Of a DNA stretch of 64,000 nt, positions 34,166 to 44,953 are shown piece after piece. Positions within the stretch are counted from its first letter, which is position 1, and the number at the start of each line of letters is the position of its first letter. The translations under genes and the position numbers were made by a program. A model generated the notes under the pieces. That model made no database searches, was not told where the DNA came from, and saw only the letters and a list, made by a program, of their open reading frames with translations. This DNA is from Undaria pinnatifida (lineage: Eukaryota; Sar; Phaeophyceae; Laminariales; Alariaceae), in contig JABAKD010000016.1 of assembly GCA_012845835.1 (NCBI GenBank), forward strand, positions 2,846,359 through 2,910,358. Direction: 5' to 3'.

Positions 34166-34672
34166 CATCGTATGCGGACTCCCGATTTCACTTTTTTATA
34201 TTTTTCTGGCGGAGGCATGAATTGCGTCAGGTATAATATATGCGTGTACCACTTTTGGTTTGTGTTTTTTTTTCCTGGGGTATTACTCAGCTTCAGAGTT
34301 ACTGGAACCTGTCCTGTGACCATGGACTTGATTTTGCGAGGGCAACAACAACATTGTTTAATTTTTTTTATTGTGTATAGACTAGACTATATCGTACGAT
34401 TCATATATAAAATACTGTATAAACCACTCACTGGTGCTTGGGAGTACCAGTTGTTGTTGTCGTTGTTGTTGTTGCTGTTGTTGTTGTTGTTATCACATTA
34501 ACTCGCATAATCAAGTCCGTGGTCACAGGACAGGCTCCAGTCACTCTGGAGCTGAGGAATACCCAAGGGAAAAACACAAACAACCCAAGGTGGTACACGC
34601 ATATATCACAGCTGACGCAATTCATGCCTCCACCAGAAACATATAAAGTGAAATCGGGAGTCAGTCTACGAT
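34163..34672. mobile_element. Foldback element, ~180-bp arms around a (GTT)n core
   Basis: 34163-34343 and 34498-34672 are inverted copies: CTCCCGATTTCACTTT, GGAGGCATGAATTGCGTCAG, ATATATGCGTGTACCAC, CCTGTCCTGTGACC and GGACTTGATT recur in mirrored order. The centre (34449-34490) is a GTT repeat. Part of one arm (CGCATAATCAAGTCCGTGGT) recurs at about 54100-54150, and more weakly near 56760. No ORF. Confidence 0.75.
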
Positions 34673-34805
34673 GTGCCAGGTCCATACCGGTGCACACGTC
34701 TCATTACTCACCCCTGGAGAAACCGCCTATACCGCTTGCCACCCAAGAAAGACTACCACGTATATATTACACGGTGTATCTATCACTACGCATACGCACG
34801 ACAGA

Positions 34806-34966
34806 CGTATGTCAATATTGAAGAAACAAAGAAATGAAAAGAAGATAAAGGAAAGGAAAGAAAAGAGAAGAAAGCGAGACTAAACGAAAGAGTAAAGGAA
34901 AGAAAAAGAAAAGGAAAAGAAAAGCAAGAAAGGACAAGACAAGGAGAGGAAGCAAGGAAAAAAAAA
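34806..34966 (+). repeat. Polypurine tract (A/G-rich)
   Basis: About 160 bases that are almost entirely A and G on the plus strand. Such tracts can form triplex DNA. No coding value. Confidence 0.8.
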
Positions 34967-36197
34967 GGTGGATGTTATAAGGCTTAGTTGGTAAGCTATT
35001 GGTTAACCAGTTGCAAGTGGTCAAACGGACTAATACCCCACTAATTCCTTAACAAATGGCGTCGTCGGCAGGACACGAGTTTTTGGGTCGTGGGTTCGAT
35101 CCCCACATCCACCATAATAAACTTTCCACTGCTGTATTTGTAAGATGTATCTCTGTCTTAGAATTGGCGACCTCAGAGCCCCACAGCGGCACGGTAAAAA
35201 TCATGGACGTGAAATCGCACATTTTGAGACAATAATAAGTTGAAAAGGAAGCACAAACAGACGTGATACACTGCCGACCCATCGCATACCCTCCTGAGAC
35301 GACCTCTACGAAACACAGTACCATTTACCTCACGAAGTAAAATCACCCTCGCGATCAATAGTGATGACATCGCATTATATGACATCACATACCCACCTCG
35401 CCTGATGTATTTGTAGGACGTATCTCTGACTTAAAATTGACGACCGCAGAGGCCCACATCGACAAGGTAAAATCATAGGCGTGAAATCGTACATTTTTTT
35501 GAGACAAAAATAATTTGGAAAAGGAAGCACAAGCAGATGTGTTAAAATTGCGGTAAACAACCTTACCAACCCATTACGTAGGGTATTTCGTACATACCGT
35601 GTGCATGATCGCCTCCCCACCTATGCCAAGCGAAGTATTACTAACAAGGTAACGTGATTGAGCGCGTGTATACCAAGTATGACAAATGAGGTAACGTAAT
35701 TAAGCACATGTATACCAAGCGTCGATTCGCATCCCTCCCTCTGATGCTCAATGACGGAGGCAGCACATGGCCACATACATCACCTCGCATGCTGTATTTG
35801 GCAATACGTATCTCGTGCGTATAATTAGCGATGTCGATAATAATGGTGACTGTATGATGATGGTGACAAACACAGTGCATGACCACATCACCTCGCCTGT
35901 TGCATTTGACAAAACGTATCTCTTTCTTATAATTAGCGATGTCAGAAAATAATGGTACCTACAAATATTCTATAAAATATTCTAGCTTCCGATCGCTGTA
36001 TCATACAACAACAAACTGTGAAGATTTAACACGTTATTTACTACACTTAAACACTGGGTTGCATGCTGCATCTAACATCAAACCTTCTAGAATAGTAAAC
36101 ATTACAAGCCAGATGATATAAAGGGATGTCTTATTGCTTCAATCGTCAGGTTTGTCCCCTTTGAGAATTTATAGTTTCCGCGCACATATGGAAATGT

Positions 36198-36442
36198 CTC
36201 GCCCCCCGCCCCCCCCCCCCCCCCCCCCCCTCCCCTCCCCCTCCACTGACCTCTTTTTCATAACAAACCCCAACCCTTCCCCCCCCCCGCCCCTCCGTCC
36301 CCCGATCCCCCCCCCCCCCCTTCCGCCTAGTCTGTCCAAACGCCCCACTCACAATCAAAATCGGCCTGAGTAATAAACCACCTATACGCAGTTGATACCA
36401 CGTCATTATCTTTCTGACCATCCATGACGAAGGTTTCAATTA

Positions 36443-36477
<35 letters not shown>

Positions 36478-37235
36478 AACGCCCCCTCTTTCCCGACCAC
36501 CTGCACGATCGCCTAGACCTAGCTAGCACCACGCGTATGACAAGCTGATACATATCTTTGATCTCACAGCCGAAGTGTATTTGAATATTATTTGTGACCT
36601 AAACCTTCTAAAAAATCATCCCCCCCCCCCCCCTCTTGCTCTCCCTTACTCAAACGCCCCACCAAATATCGAAATCCGCCACATTAATAAACACTTCACG
36701 CACAGGATATCACCTCATTATCTTTCGAGAGCCATCCATGCCGCTGTGTTCCCCCCCCCCCCCCCCGCCTCGAACGCCCCCTTATTCCCCATCACCCGCA
36801 CCTTCGCCTAGACCTAGCACCACACGTATAACAAACCCCTCACGTAAAGCCCTCCCCCCCCCCCCCCCCCTCTCCCCCACCCCCCACCCCCGCCCCCACC
36901 CCCCACCCTCCCCCCCCAACCCATCCCAACCCCACCCCCTCGAACACTCCACCCTCTCTTTACTCACTGATTGTACGACTTACCCCAGGATATACACGAT
37001 AAACTGATGTATTATTTCCAAAAATGTCACATTTATCCCTTCGAAATAATGTATAGTTTGCAGGCACATATCGAGCTGCCCCCCCCCCCCCCCCCGCCCC
37101 AACCCCCCCACCCCCCCCCCCCCCCCGCCCCCAATAATATACTGGTGCCAAAACCGTCAGATTTATCCCCTCGAAAGGATTTATAGCTTACATGCACAAA
37201 TTGCCCCTTCCCCCCCCCCCCCCCCCCCCCCCGCC
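36198..37235 (+). repeat. Poly-C ladder, first copy
   Basis: Successive C-runs, one of 31 uninterrupted Cs at 36444-36474. They are separated by modules containing AAACGCCCCAC, GCCTAGACCTAGCACCACGCGTAT and TTATAGTTTSCGCGCACA. Proline-rich ORFs here derive from the C-runs. The complementary strand is G-run-rich and could form quadruplexes. Confidence 0.9.
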
Positions 37236-37461
37236 CCCCTCCAAACCCGCTCGCTTTTGATCACAACCAGGCCCCCCCTTTCCCTTCACAGCTGTCAGAT
37301 TTTGTCCCCCTCAGAAACGGGTTTTATAGTTTCCGCGCACAGACTGACTAAAATCATCCTGTTGACCCTGATAGCTACACTGTTGCTGTAAGGGGAGTCG
37401 CCGACCTATATCCTTAATGAGGACACACAACTCGTAATGCGCGCGATCGGAGTATCACACA

Positions 37462-37507
37462 CAGCTTGCAAAGATGAGTTTCGACGAAATCTTCGATCTC
37501 ACAGCTG
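37462..37507 (+). repeat. Conserved hairpin module 1
   Basis: Outer stem CAGCT/AGCTG and inner pairing GAG/CTC with TCGA/TCGA. The same 46 bases read as a peptide AKMSFDEIFDLTAG. It forms the 3' end of the 2.4-kb insertion. Related modules are at 46841, 51066, 51155 (minus), 53142, 55393, 55649, 59906 and 60499 (minus). Confidence 0.75.
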
Positions 37508-38024
37508 GAGTGTATTTTAATTTTTATAATAAACTTTTTCAGATTTCCCCATGGCGAACTTGAAAAATACTCTTCCTGGTATCCCCAGGGAATGAAACGG
37601 CTTGGATAATTGACAGGTCCGCCCGTATATCCGGCCGACCTGCTATCCCGCCGTTTCAGGGGGGGAGAGTGTTATAAGGCTTAGTTGGTAAGCTATTGGT
37701 TAACCAGTTGCAAGTGGTCAAACGGACTAATACCCCACTAATTCCTTAACATGGACTCGTCCCCGCTGCTTCACTCCTCTGTCCTTTACTATATCGTACG
37801 TACTGCTGCACTGCCGTACTGCTGCCCTGTTATTATTTTGTTTTTTTAGTACTAACATACAGAGGATGATACCTTTACTACCGTACGTACTGCTGCACGG
37901 CCGTACTGCCTTGTTATTATCTTGTAATTTTAGTACTTACATACAGAGGATGATACAGCACCAATTTGTTTTTGTCCGCCATACCGGCCGGCAACAGGAG
38001 TACCAACCAACTCAGTAGTAACTA

Positions 38025-38954
38025 CAGTGGGGGTTGCGGTTTAAGATAGCCTAGTTTAAGAGAATCACGTGTTTAAGAGAGTCAAAAATGGCTTGGCACA
38101 CCTTATCTTAAACCGAACATCGATTATCTTAAACCGAACGTACCCCCAACCCCGCCTGCCCGTGTAGTGCTGTAGCCTAGAAACCCTGAGGATCTACCAC
38201 CCGTAGGCATGTAGGCATGTAGGCATACAGCAGAACAAGGTAGACACACAGCTCACAGCTTTACTGGCTGTAGCACAATGCCCTGCGCCGCGGGTTCGAA
38301 GTGCGCTGTGGTTCCGGACCACACGCCGGGCCCTCCGAACTTTACGACTCACAGATGCCGTGTTTGTCAAGTCTACCTTCATGGAATCTGCGGTTTGGCG
38401 GACCCGCGTGGCGACAACGAGATGCAACGTGTTTGCCACGGATGTGTCAACCCCGACAAGTGATGCCCATGCTGCTTCACCTCTCTCTGTGTTATGTTGG
38501 CTGCTTACAGGGTATAGATGATGTTGGAATAACCCTGCCAAAGAGAACAATTCATTCGACAATATACTACTCTACGTAGCCTGGTGAGCTCATCTCACGC
38601 AGGTGTTTCTTCATTTATATTTACTTTTGTTTTAATATACTCCGCGAGTACGCAACAAGGAAGGATCGTGCTGAGTGTCGGCCCTCCAACGCACGGTAAA
38701 TATTGCGTAAACAATACGAAATGCGCTTTCAACACTTCGAATAGGCACAACGGCAACATCCTGCCCTTTAAGCGCTCTTGACCCCAGGCCCGGGCTCTCT
38801 AAAACCCATATATATGTTCTGTTATAGATAAGTTTATTTTGACCCAAAATCTCGCTTTAAGATATAACATCTTAAACCGATTTAGGAGAGCTACGTGTTC
38901 AAGATAGTTTTCGTCGGTATGGCACACCGCTATCTTAAACCGCAACCCCCACTG
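38025..38954. mobile_element. DNA transposon with ~26-bp terminal inverted repeats
   Basis: The left end CAGTGGGGGTTGCGGTTTAA and the right end TTAAACCGCAACCCCCACTG are exact inverted repeats, extending through GATAGC. Sub-terminal blocks (GGCACACC with TATCTTAAACC; GTGTT-AAGA) also recur on both sides. The 930-bp element has one short zinc-binding ORF and no transposase, so it is probably non-autonomous. The flanks (CTA and CTG) allow a decayed 3-bp duplication, but this is not secure. Confidence 0.85.
38278..38463 (+). CDS. Small Cys/His zinc-binding protein inside the transposon
   Basis: A 61-residue ORF beginning MPCAAGSKCAVV. Metal ligands are arranged C3-x5-C9, H25-x-C27-x2-C30-x4-H35-x2-C38 and C53-x2-C56, a pattern like a PHD/RING-type cross-brace finger with the central C-x2-C-x4-H-x2-C knuckle. 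It lies wholly between the transposon's inverted repeats and is GC-richer than its surroundings. It may be an exon of a lost transposase or accessory protein, or a captured host finger. The start is the first ATG after a stop. No function can be assigned beyond probable zinc binding. Confidence 0.5.
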   Translation: MPCAAGSKCAVVPDHTPGPPNFTTHRCRVCQVYLHGICGLADPRGDNEMQRVCHGCVNPDK

Positions 38955-41640
38955 CTGTACCTACTCCTCCCTCGAGGCCTCGGTCTCTCCGAGACTCTCT
39001 CGCGGTCCTCGATCCTCCTCCTCAGCCATTTCTACAAAAAAAACAGGATTTTGATACTTTCTGCCGTTTTTATTACTCTCGAGTTGATTCTTTGGGCGGC
39101 GCATCGGGATCCGGCCACCAATAGCAACTTCCCAGAAAATGCTGCGCCGTCCACAGGTACGTCGGCAAGAAGGCGGACGCCTATCTTCTACGTGCCGTCA
39201 AGGCCACACTTTTGAGATATATAAAAAGAGACTGTAGCAAAAGTGGTATAATACGTCCAGACTGCCGTCCGTCCGTCACCGGTCACAGGGCCTAAAAAAT
39301 CTCCGTTTTCTGGAATCTTTACATCTTCAATGTCTGAAGTGGTGCTATCTTATGATACGCGTATGCGGTTTGGGTTTGGAGTCGGGCTTGAAAAAACAGA
39401 GCAGAAAAAATAAATTTATTTCTCCGCTTTCGAGGCAGACCACTTTGCCATAGATACACAACCCACCGCGCCAACAACCCACCACCCCGCGAAACAATTC
39501 TCGCCGACGAGTCTCCAAGCTCTGCTTTGTTCGGCCACAACACGGCCTGGAAGAAGAGGACTGCCATCTCTGCAGCAGCTTGCTTCTTGCTCCTTGCCTC
39601 TGTTTGGTGCTGCTGTGGCCTCCGTTCTTGAAGGTTGGTGGATACGAGTGTATGGGGCGTGATGGCTTCGTTTGGTTTGTTTTGCGCAACAGATGTCCAA
39701 CATAAATCTCTGGATGGAAATCTAGTGAATGTTTGTCATTAATATAATGACAACATGGTCTTTTTTTTTTCGTCCAGAGTTGGGCCATTATAGACTAAAA
39801 TATAGGGAACGATTTTGAATTAATATTAATAAAGAACGGTTATTATATTTTAACCCAAGTTTGTTGTATATCACTGTTCATGTTGAGCATTCGTCTTTTC
39901 TTTGTTCTGCTACATTTCTTCTTTTCGGGGGCCCTAACTACCCTCTGCCCTGCTCGCTGCTGAACCAGCTCAGCAGCAGCGGCAAACCTTTGCTTCTGCC
40001 TTGGGTGCAATGCGCCTTCGGGGGAAAGCATCACCGACGTGGCGCTGACACCTGGCCTTAGCCCACTGCTCTGTGCAGTCCCTACGACACACGAAAGTAC
40101 AGTAGTTTTTGGGCGCGTTTCTTTTGTTTTCAAAACTGAAAAAATTAGAGCAGTTTTTTTTTGTTTTTTTCTTTCGCGTCTCGCTTTTTTTTTTCCAACG
40201 CTAATTTCCAGTAGTTTGTGTCTTCTCTTTGTGTGATCGATCGCGTTTTCCCGCCCTTCGCATGTTTTTTTCGTGAAATCATCACATGGCCCTCGTCGTA
40301 GCGCGGGAAACTATCTGTGCAATTCTATAAGGGCAGCAGGACAGCCGTCATAAATTGTACGCAGCTCTGCTTGCCCACCAACCACCTCGCCCCCTTCGGC
40401 CGTGGGATTAATGCACAGACAGCCGTTCGTTGGTTGCGCTGAACGAAGTTGTCGTTTCGTTGCATGCAGCGTATTTTGCACTGGTACCACAGACAGGCGC
40501 AACTGTAATCCTCAATGAACGCTGAATCGATGAAGCGGATCGGTGAAACGTGCAGAGCCTTCACCGTTTGTTGCGTTTGCAGCTACTACGACTACTTGCA
40601 TTCCTACTACTGCTGCTTGATGCTGTTGTAGAACAGCTTACTATTTATGCAATCACGGCCCCGGGGTAGGATCAGGTCCCAACCCCAACGAGAAGGCTAT
40701 AAGCCCTAACCTGGACCCAAAATCATGGGTAGCTAGGGGTGGGACAACCTGTGTGGGATTAGGATTTAGGATGTGGGGCGGGATCAGGGTTGGTTGGCGA
40801 ATCAAATGGGTGGTGTGGTCCAGTGGGGTTGGTCCGACAACGCCCCCCAGCGGCCAGCGGCCCCCACCCTCCAACAACACTCGAAAAACCCTGATAATGC
40901 CATGTACCATTCACCGCCGTAATAAGGCTGCAGTTCTAGGATTGCAAGAGTGAAAAGAGGTCGCGTCCAAGTGTGCTTGTCGATTCGTTGTTGCATGTTG
41001 CTGGTGGAGAGTCTAGACAAACGATCTACTAACTGCCTGTGTATCTATCATGCTCGGTTCACTCCAGCACAGCAGCAGCAGCAAGCAGTAGACTACGAGT
41101 AGTGCGGAATTTCAATTATTTGTCTTTTCTTTTCGGATAATCACTGTAATTGATCGGCGGCGAGAAGTGAAATCCCGTTGGTTGGCCATGTGATCCGCGG
41201 ATAGTCCGCCGTGCAAGACAGAGGACGCGCGGACGTCGGTTGCCCGAGACATCTGCCGAGCATGCATGTTCTCGCCCTTTCCCGGACCATGTCGAACCGA
41301 TCGACCGATGTCGTCGGTGTTGAGAATGCCTGAGTAAGTGCAAACAGAACAACAGAAACATGGAAAAACAGGCTGAATGAAGGTATCATATCATACATCC
41401 CGTACCTGCACAGCAGTAGTCTAGAGCAGCAGCAGCAGCAGTCGGGGCTACATGTTATGTTGTCATCCGACATTTGAGGGTGATAATAATAGCGGTGCGG
41501 CTTGCAACTTACCGATCTTACTGCGACCTTGCCCATCAAGCGGCACCAGGCGTTTAATCGCACTTACGTGCAAGGTTTAAAGATTTCCACGTAAACTCAA
41601 TACAGCCCCTGCCGACCTCGAGAGCAAACCTCGAGCCCCC
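38955..41640. other. No recognised gene
   Basis: Several short ORFs (for example 38895-39215 plus and 39345-39788 minus) lack recognisable motifs. A degenerate GGGTTAGG-like stretch occurs at about 40740-40800. I cannot support a gene. Confidence 0.45.
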
Positions 41641-41651
41641 CAAAGGGTTGG

Positions 41652-41697
41652 CTTGGGGTTAGGTCTAGGGTTAGAGTTAGGGTTAGGGTTAGGGTTT
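41652..41697 (+). repeat. Interstitial telomere-like TTAGGG repeats
   Basis: GGTTAGGTCTAGGGTTAGAG followed by three perfect GTTAGG-phase units, about 46 bases in all. TTAGGG is the telomere repeat of many stramenopiles, including brown algae. The short length fits an interstitial remnant. Confidence 0.8.
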
Positions 41698-41699
41698 GC

Positions 41700-43005
41700 G
41701 GGCGCCCCGTATACTGCCGGTACTGCGGTCGGCTACCACAGCTAGTTGGGGTCAGGCCTGGGGTCGGGTTGGTCTGGGCAGGGCAATCGTCGTTTTGTGC
41801 AGACCTGCACATAGGGAGCCGCTGTACATGAATCGCTATTAAATTTTGGCGCAAATCTAAAAAACCTTGCACGTACAGCAGTACGTGCAACTTCGCCGGG
41901 GCCCATCAAGCGGCGCTCCAACCATACTTGAATGGTACTAAAACAAGAACTCGAACTTCTCCGCCTGGTATGATATCCTTATCCTTATTATTTAAGGGCC
42001 CAGATTAACGAAGACCACGGAAAATCGTCATTCGATTCTTTTTTTTGTTTCATGAAAAATGCACGAACAACTCTACGTGGAAGATTGAACGAGGGAAATC
42101 TGGGGTTTGTGGAGAGGTACTGAATCGTTGGCCGGATTGAAGAGAGGGGGCGGGGAAGAGGTTTATCGAGTCAGTGAGGGACCAGTTGGTTGAATTAGGA
42201 AGACAGAGGCTGGGAAGGGTTTGAGAGAAGAAGGAAGAAGACCTGAGTACGGGACTCTACTCGTGGGTGTGTGCGAGCAGGGGTCTGGCACTTGGGGGGA
42301 AGGTGGCGAGTTGAAAGAAGAATCGGTTTTATCAAGGAACGGAGTACGACGTAGTGCGTTCTAGGAAATAAATAAATTAAAAAAAAACGCAAAAGGGTCA
42401 ACGAACACCCGTGGGCAACGACCGAGGCGAGCGATGGCTCGCGTCCTCCCCGGAGCGCCGCGGCTAGCGGCAGATTGTTTTGGCCGGCAGCGGCTTGGAG
42501 GCTATGGCTCTAGGCGTCTCTTGGATGGGCTGGCGCCACCCTGCCGCCCGACACGGGCAGCAGCGACGGGGATATGGCGATCGAACTTCTGAGCGAAGTC
42601 ATGATGTGGGAGTTGGTCGTGTAACTCTCGAGGTGCAGGGCGACGAAAACCTGGGTTTGCGGCGGTCTCGATTGTTTTCGAAGCGTCGCAGGCGGTCTAC
42701 GCTGTGCTAAGGACCTTCGGAGGCCGCGCTGCGGCTGCTCCGGTGGTCCTACCTCTCGCAATGGTGGCTTCTCGCCTCTCAATCAGCCGACGACATGGCA
42801 CCAATTCGCGTGGCCGGCTTCGGTTACACAGAACAAGCCATGTCTAGGTGGACAAATTCCCCAAATTGAATTTCGATTTTCGACTAGTTTCGACCGAGAA
42901 TCTTTTTTTACTTCTTTGTTGAATTTGATTTTTCGTAATATTTCTGAGAATGCCTGCTTGGTTATTCATTTTTGGACCAATCAGATGCAAATTAATTTCA
43001 ATTCT
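41700..43005. other. No recognised gene
   Basis: Short ORFs only (42480-42710 plus, 42510-42782 minus), without motifs. The sequence becomes AT-rich from about 42860. Confidence 0.45.
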
Positions 43006-43007
43006 AA

Positions 43008-43155
43008 AAAGCAAAATCAAAATTCGATTTGGCAAGTTCCTCGTAATTGAATTCAATTAAATTCAATTCTAAAAAACAAAATCGAAATTCGATTTGGCAA
43101 GTTCCTCGTGAATTTAATGACAAAATCGAAATTCGATTTGGAAAGTTCGTCGTAA
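43008..43155 (+). repeat. AT-rich tandem repeat, ~60-bp unit
   Basis: Three units containing AAAATCGAAATTCGATTTGG and CAAGTTCCTCGT, the last shortened. AAATCGAAATTCGATTT is itself palindromic. Confidence 0.8.
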
Positions 43156-43489
43156 TATGGGTACCTAGGATGACGTTTTAGGCTGAGGGCTAACGAGAGA
43201 GCAGAACGCGGCTGACCAGAGCGAAGCGGCGCAACTTAGCCTACTCTGAAAATAGTATAGTAAAGGAACCCTTCACCTCTACGCGCCCTTACAAGTTGAA
43301 AGAACTTGAAAGGGCTGGGCGTGCTCTACAAAGTTTTTCCATCACGGCACGGTGTTCAGGCACGCCGACGAGTCCCAACTCCGCGAGCGCGGGGCATGAG
43401 AAGTCTCTCCCGGGGACGGCTAGCGATCTTCCCCGAAAGGTAGAGAATCGTAAAAAAAGTGCAAATCCCACCCAGCTCCTGGCGTACCA

Positions 43490-44011
43490 CAGGACCACAG
43501 GTGTATCGCTGCACTGCCGTATTGATACTCTGTATGCTGCCGTTATAGATTGGTCTGTACGTGCTGCTCCACTGCTGTTGTACTGCTGTTGTATGTACTG
43601 CTGTGATGATGGGGTGCGACCGTCCAATTCGCTCCGTACCGTCTCTTTCCGATAGACATGTGCCTGCATTTTTATCTCACCGAGTTTGTGTAATCGTACT
43701 CGTTGTCTTACCGAGTTCGGGTCCGAGTCCAACCCGTCGCCTAGCGACACCTTCTTCTTTTTCAGTCAACAGGAGTTGCCTAGCGACACCTCCTTCCTAC
43801 GGGCACTGCAGCTTGCAGCAAAAGTTTTCTTCATCGTACTCCTGTACCGTATGAGTCTCAGTTACGGTATAAGTACCCGTCGACTCGCGGCCGCTATGGA
43901 TTGGTCGGTACGTGCTGCTCCACTGCTGCTGTTGTACTGCTGTTGTACTACTGCTGTGATGGTGGGGTGCGACCGTCCAAGTGGCTCCGTACTGTCTTTT
44001 TGCCCGTAGAC
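43490..44011 (+). repeat. Left arm of ~520-bp inverted repeat (unit 1)
   Basis: Nearly identical, inverted, to 44438-44953, with a 426-bp spacer between the arms. Rich in CTGCTGTTGTACTGCTGT. The ORFs named on both strands here are the same sequence read in opposite directions and are not genes. The same pair recurs at 48116-48637 and 49064-49579. Confidence 0.9.
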
Positions 44012-44437
44012 ATGTGCCTTCATTTTTGTCCTACCGAGTTCGTGTCGTACTCATTGTCTTTCCGAGGTCGGGTCCAAGTCCAACCCCTCGCCTAGCGACA
44101 CCTTCTTTTTTTCCAGTCAACAGGAGTTGCCTAGCGACACCTCCTTCTTACGGGCACTGCAGTTTGCAGCAAAAAAAGTTCTCTCCACCGTACTCCTATT
44201 ACCGTAAGAGTCTCAGTTGCGTGCGGTAAAATAACCCATCGACTCGCGGCAGCTTCTCCTTTCGACTATAGTGTGCTTTTCTAATTTGGCAGTTTTGCGG
44301 TATACCCGTCGACTAGCGGCAGCTTCTTCTCCAGAGTGTTGGGCGGTTCTTCAATTTCGCACACCTCCTTCTCACGGGTACTGCAGTTTGCAGCAAAAGT
44401 TTTCTGCATCGTACTCGTGTACCGTATAAGTCTATAT

Positions 44438-44953
44438 GTCTACGGGCAAAAAGACAGTACGGAGCCACTTGGACGGTCGCACCCCACCATCACAGCAGTA
44501 GTACAACAGCAGTACAACAGCAGTGGAGCAGCACGTACCGACCAATCCATAGCGGCCGCGAGTCGACGGGTACTTATACCGTAACTGAGACTCACACGGT
44601 ACAGGAGTACGATGAAGAAAACTTTTGCTGCAAGCTGCAGTGCCCGTAGGAAGGAGGTGTCGCTAGGCAACTCCTGTTGACTGAAAAAAAAAGAAGGTGT
44701 CGCTAGGCGACGGGTTGGACTCGGACCCGAACTCGGTAAGACAAAGAGTACGATTACACAAACTCGGTGAGATAAAAATGCAGGCACATGTCTATCGGAA
44801 AGAGACGGTACGGAGCGAATTGGACGGTCGCACCCCATCATCACAGCAGTACAACAGCAGTACAACAGCAGTGGAGCAGCACGTACAGACCAATCTATAA
44901 CGGCAGCATACAGAGTATCAATACGACAGTGCAGCGGTACACCTGTGGTCCTG
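44438..44953 (-). repeat. Right arm of ~520-bp inverted repeat (unit 1)
   Basis: Reverse complement of 43490-44011 with a few substitutions and small length changes in the CTG/TTG-rich parts. A transcript across the pair would fold into a long double-stranded hairpin. Confidence 0.9.

Larger units (their letters stand above)
35126..37525 (+). mobile_element. 2.4-kb poly-C-rich insertion element with 12-bp target duplication
   Basis: ATAATAAACTTT occurs at 35114-35125 and 37526-37537, exactly where uninterrupted TRIM copies have it once. The insert begins CCACTGCTGTATTTG and ends in a conserved hairpin module followed by GTATTTTAATTTTT. There are no terminal inverted repeats. Inside are about four diverged copies of a TGTATTTG...CGTATCTC...AATTAGCGATGTC block (35126, 35404, 35796, 35900). 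A ladder of poly-C tracts separated by conserved 60-100-bp modules follows (36190-37235). No convincing ORF. A variable-length duplication without inverted ends suggests target-primed retrotransposition of a non-autonomous element. Confidence 0.8.
34973..37751 (+). mobile_element. TRIM, copy B, split by a 2.4-kb insertion
   Basis: The 82-bp terminal repeats at 34973-35054 and 37670-37751 are identical by eye, begin TGTTATAAGG and end CCTTAACA, and are flanked by TGGA on both sides (34969-34972 and 37752-37755), a 4-bp target duplication. The candidate primer-binding site TGGCGTCGTCGG is at 35057. The polypurine tract AGGGGGGGAGAG is just before the right repeat. Removing the insertion at 35126-37525 and one copy of its 12-bp duplication leaves a ~367-bp element like copy A. 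Confidence 0.9.

Noticed and set aside
35057-35116. Functional tRNA gene suggested by GTGGGTTCGATCCCCAC and ATCCACCA, with GGTGGATGT about 100 bases upstream
   Set aside because: The left GGTGGAT is flanking DNA and absent from the other copies. The A-box-like and B-box-like parts are too far apart, and the segment is the interior of a TRIM element.
36134-37186. Proline-rich ORFs around 36-37 kb and Gly-rich opposites
   Set aside because: Poly-C tracts give poly-Pro and poly-Gly in any frame.
37462-37507. Hammerhead or other known small ribozyme for the hairpin module
   Set aside because: No hammerhead core (CUGANGA ... GAAA) or other ribozyme signature is present.
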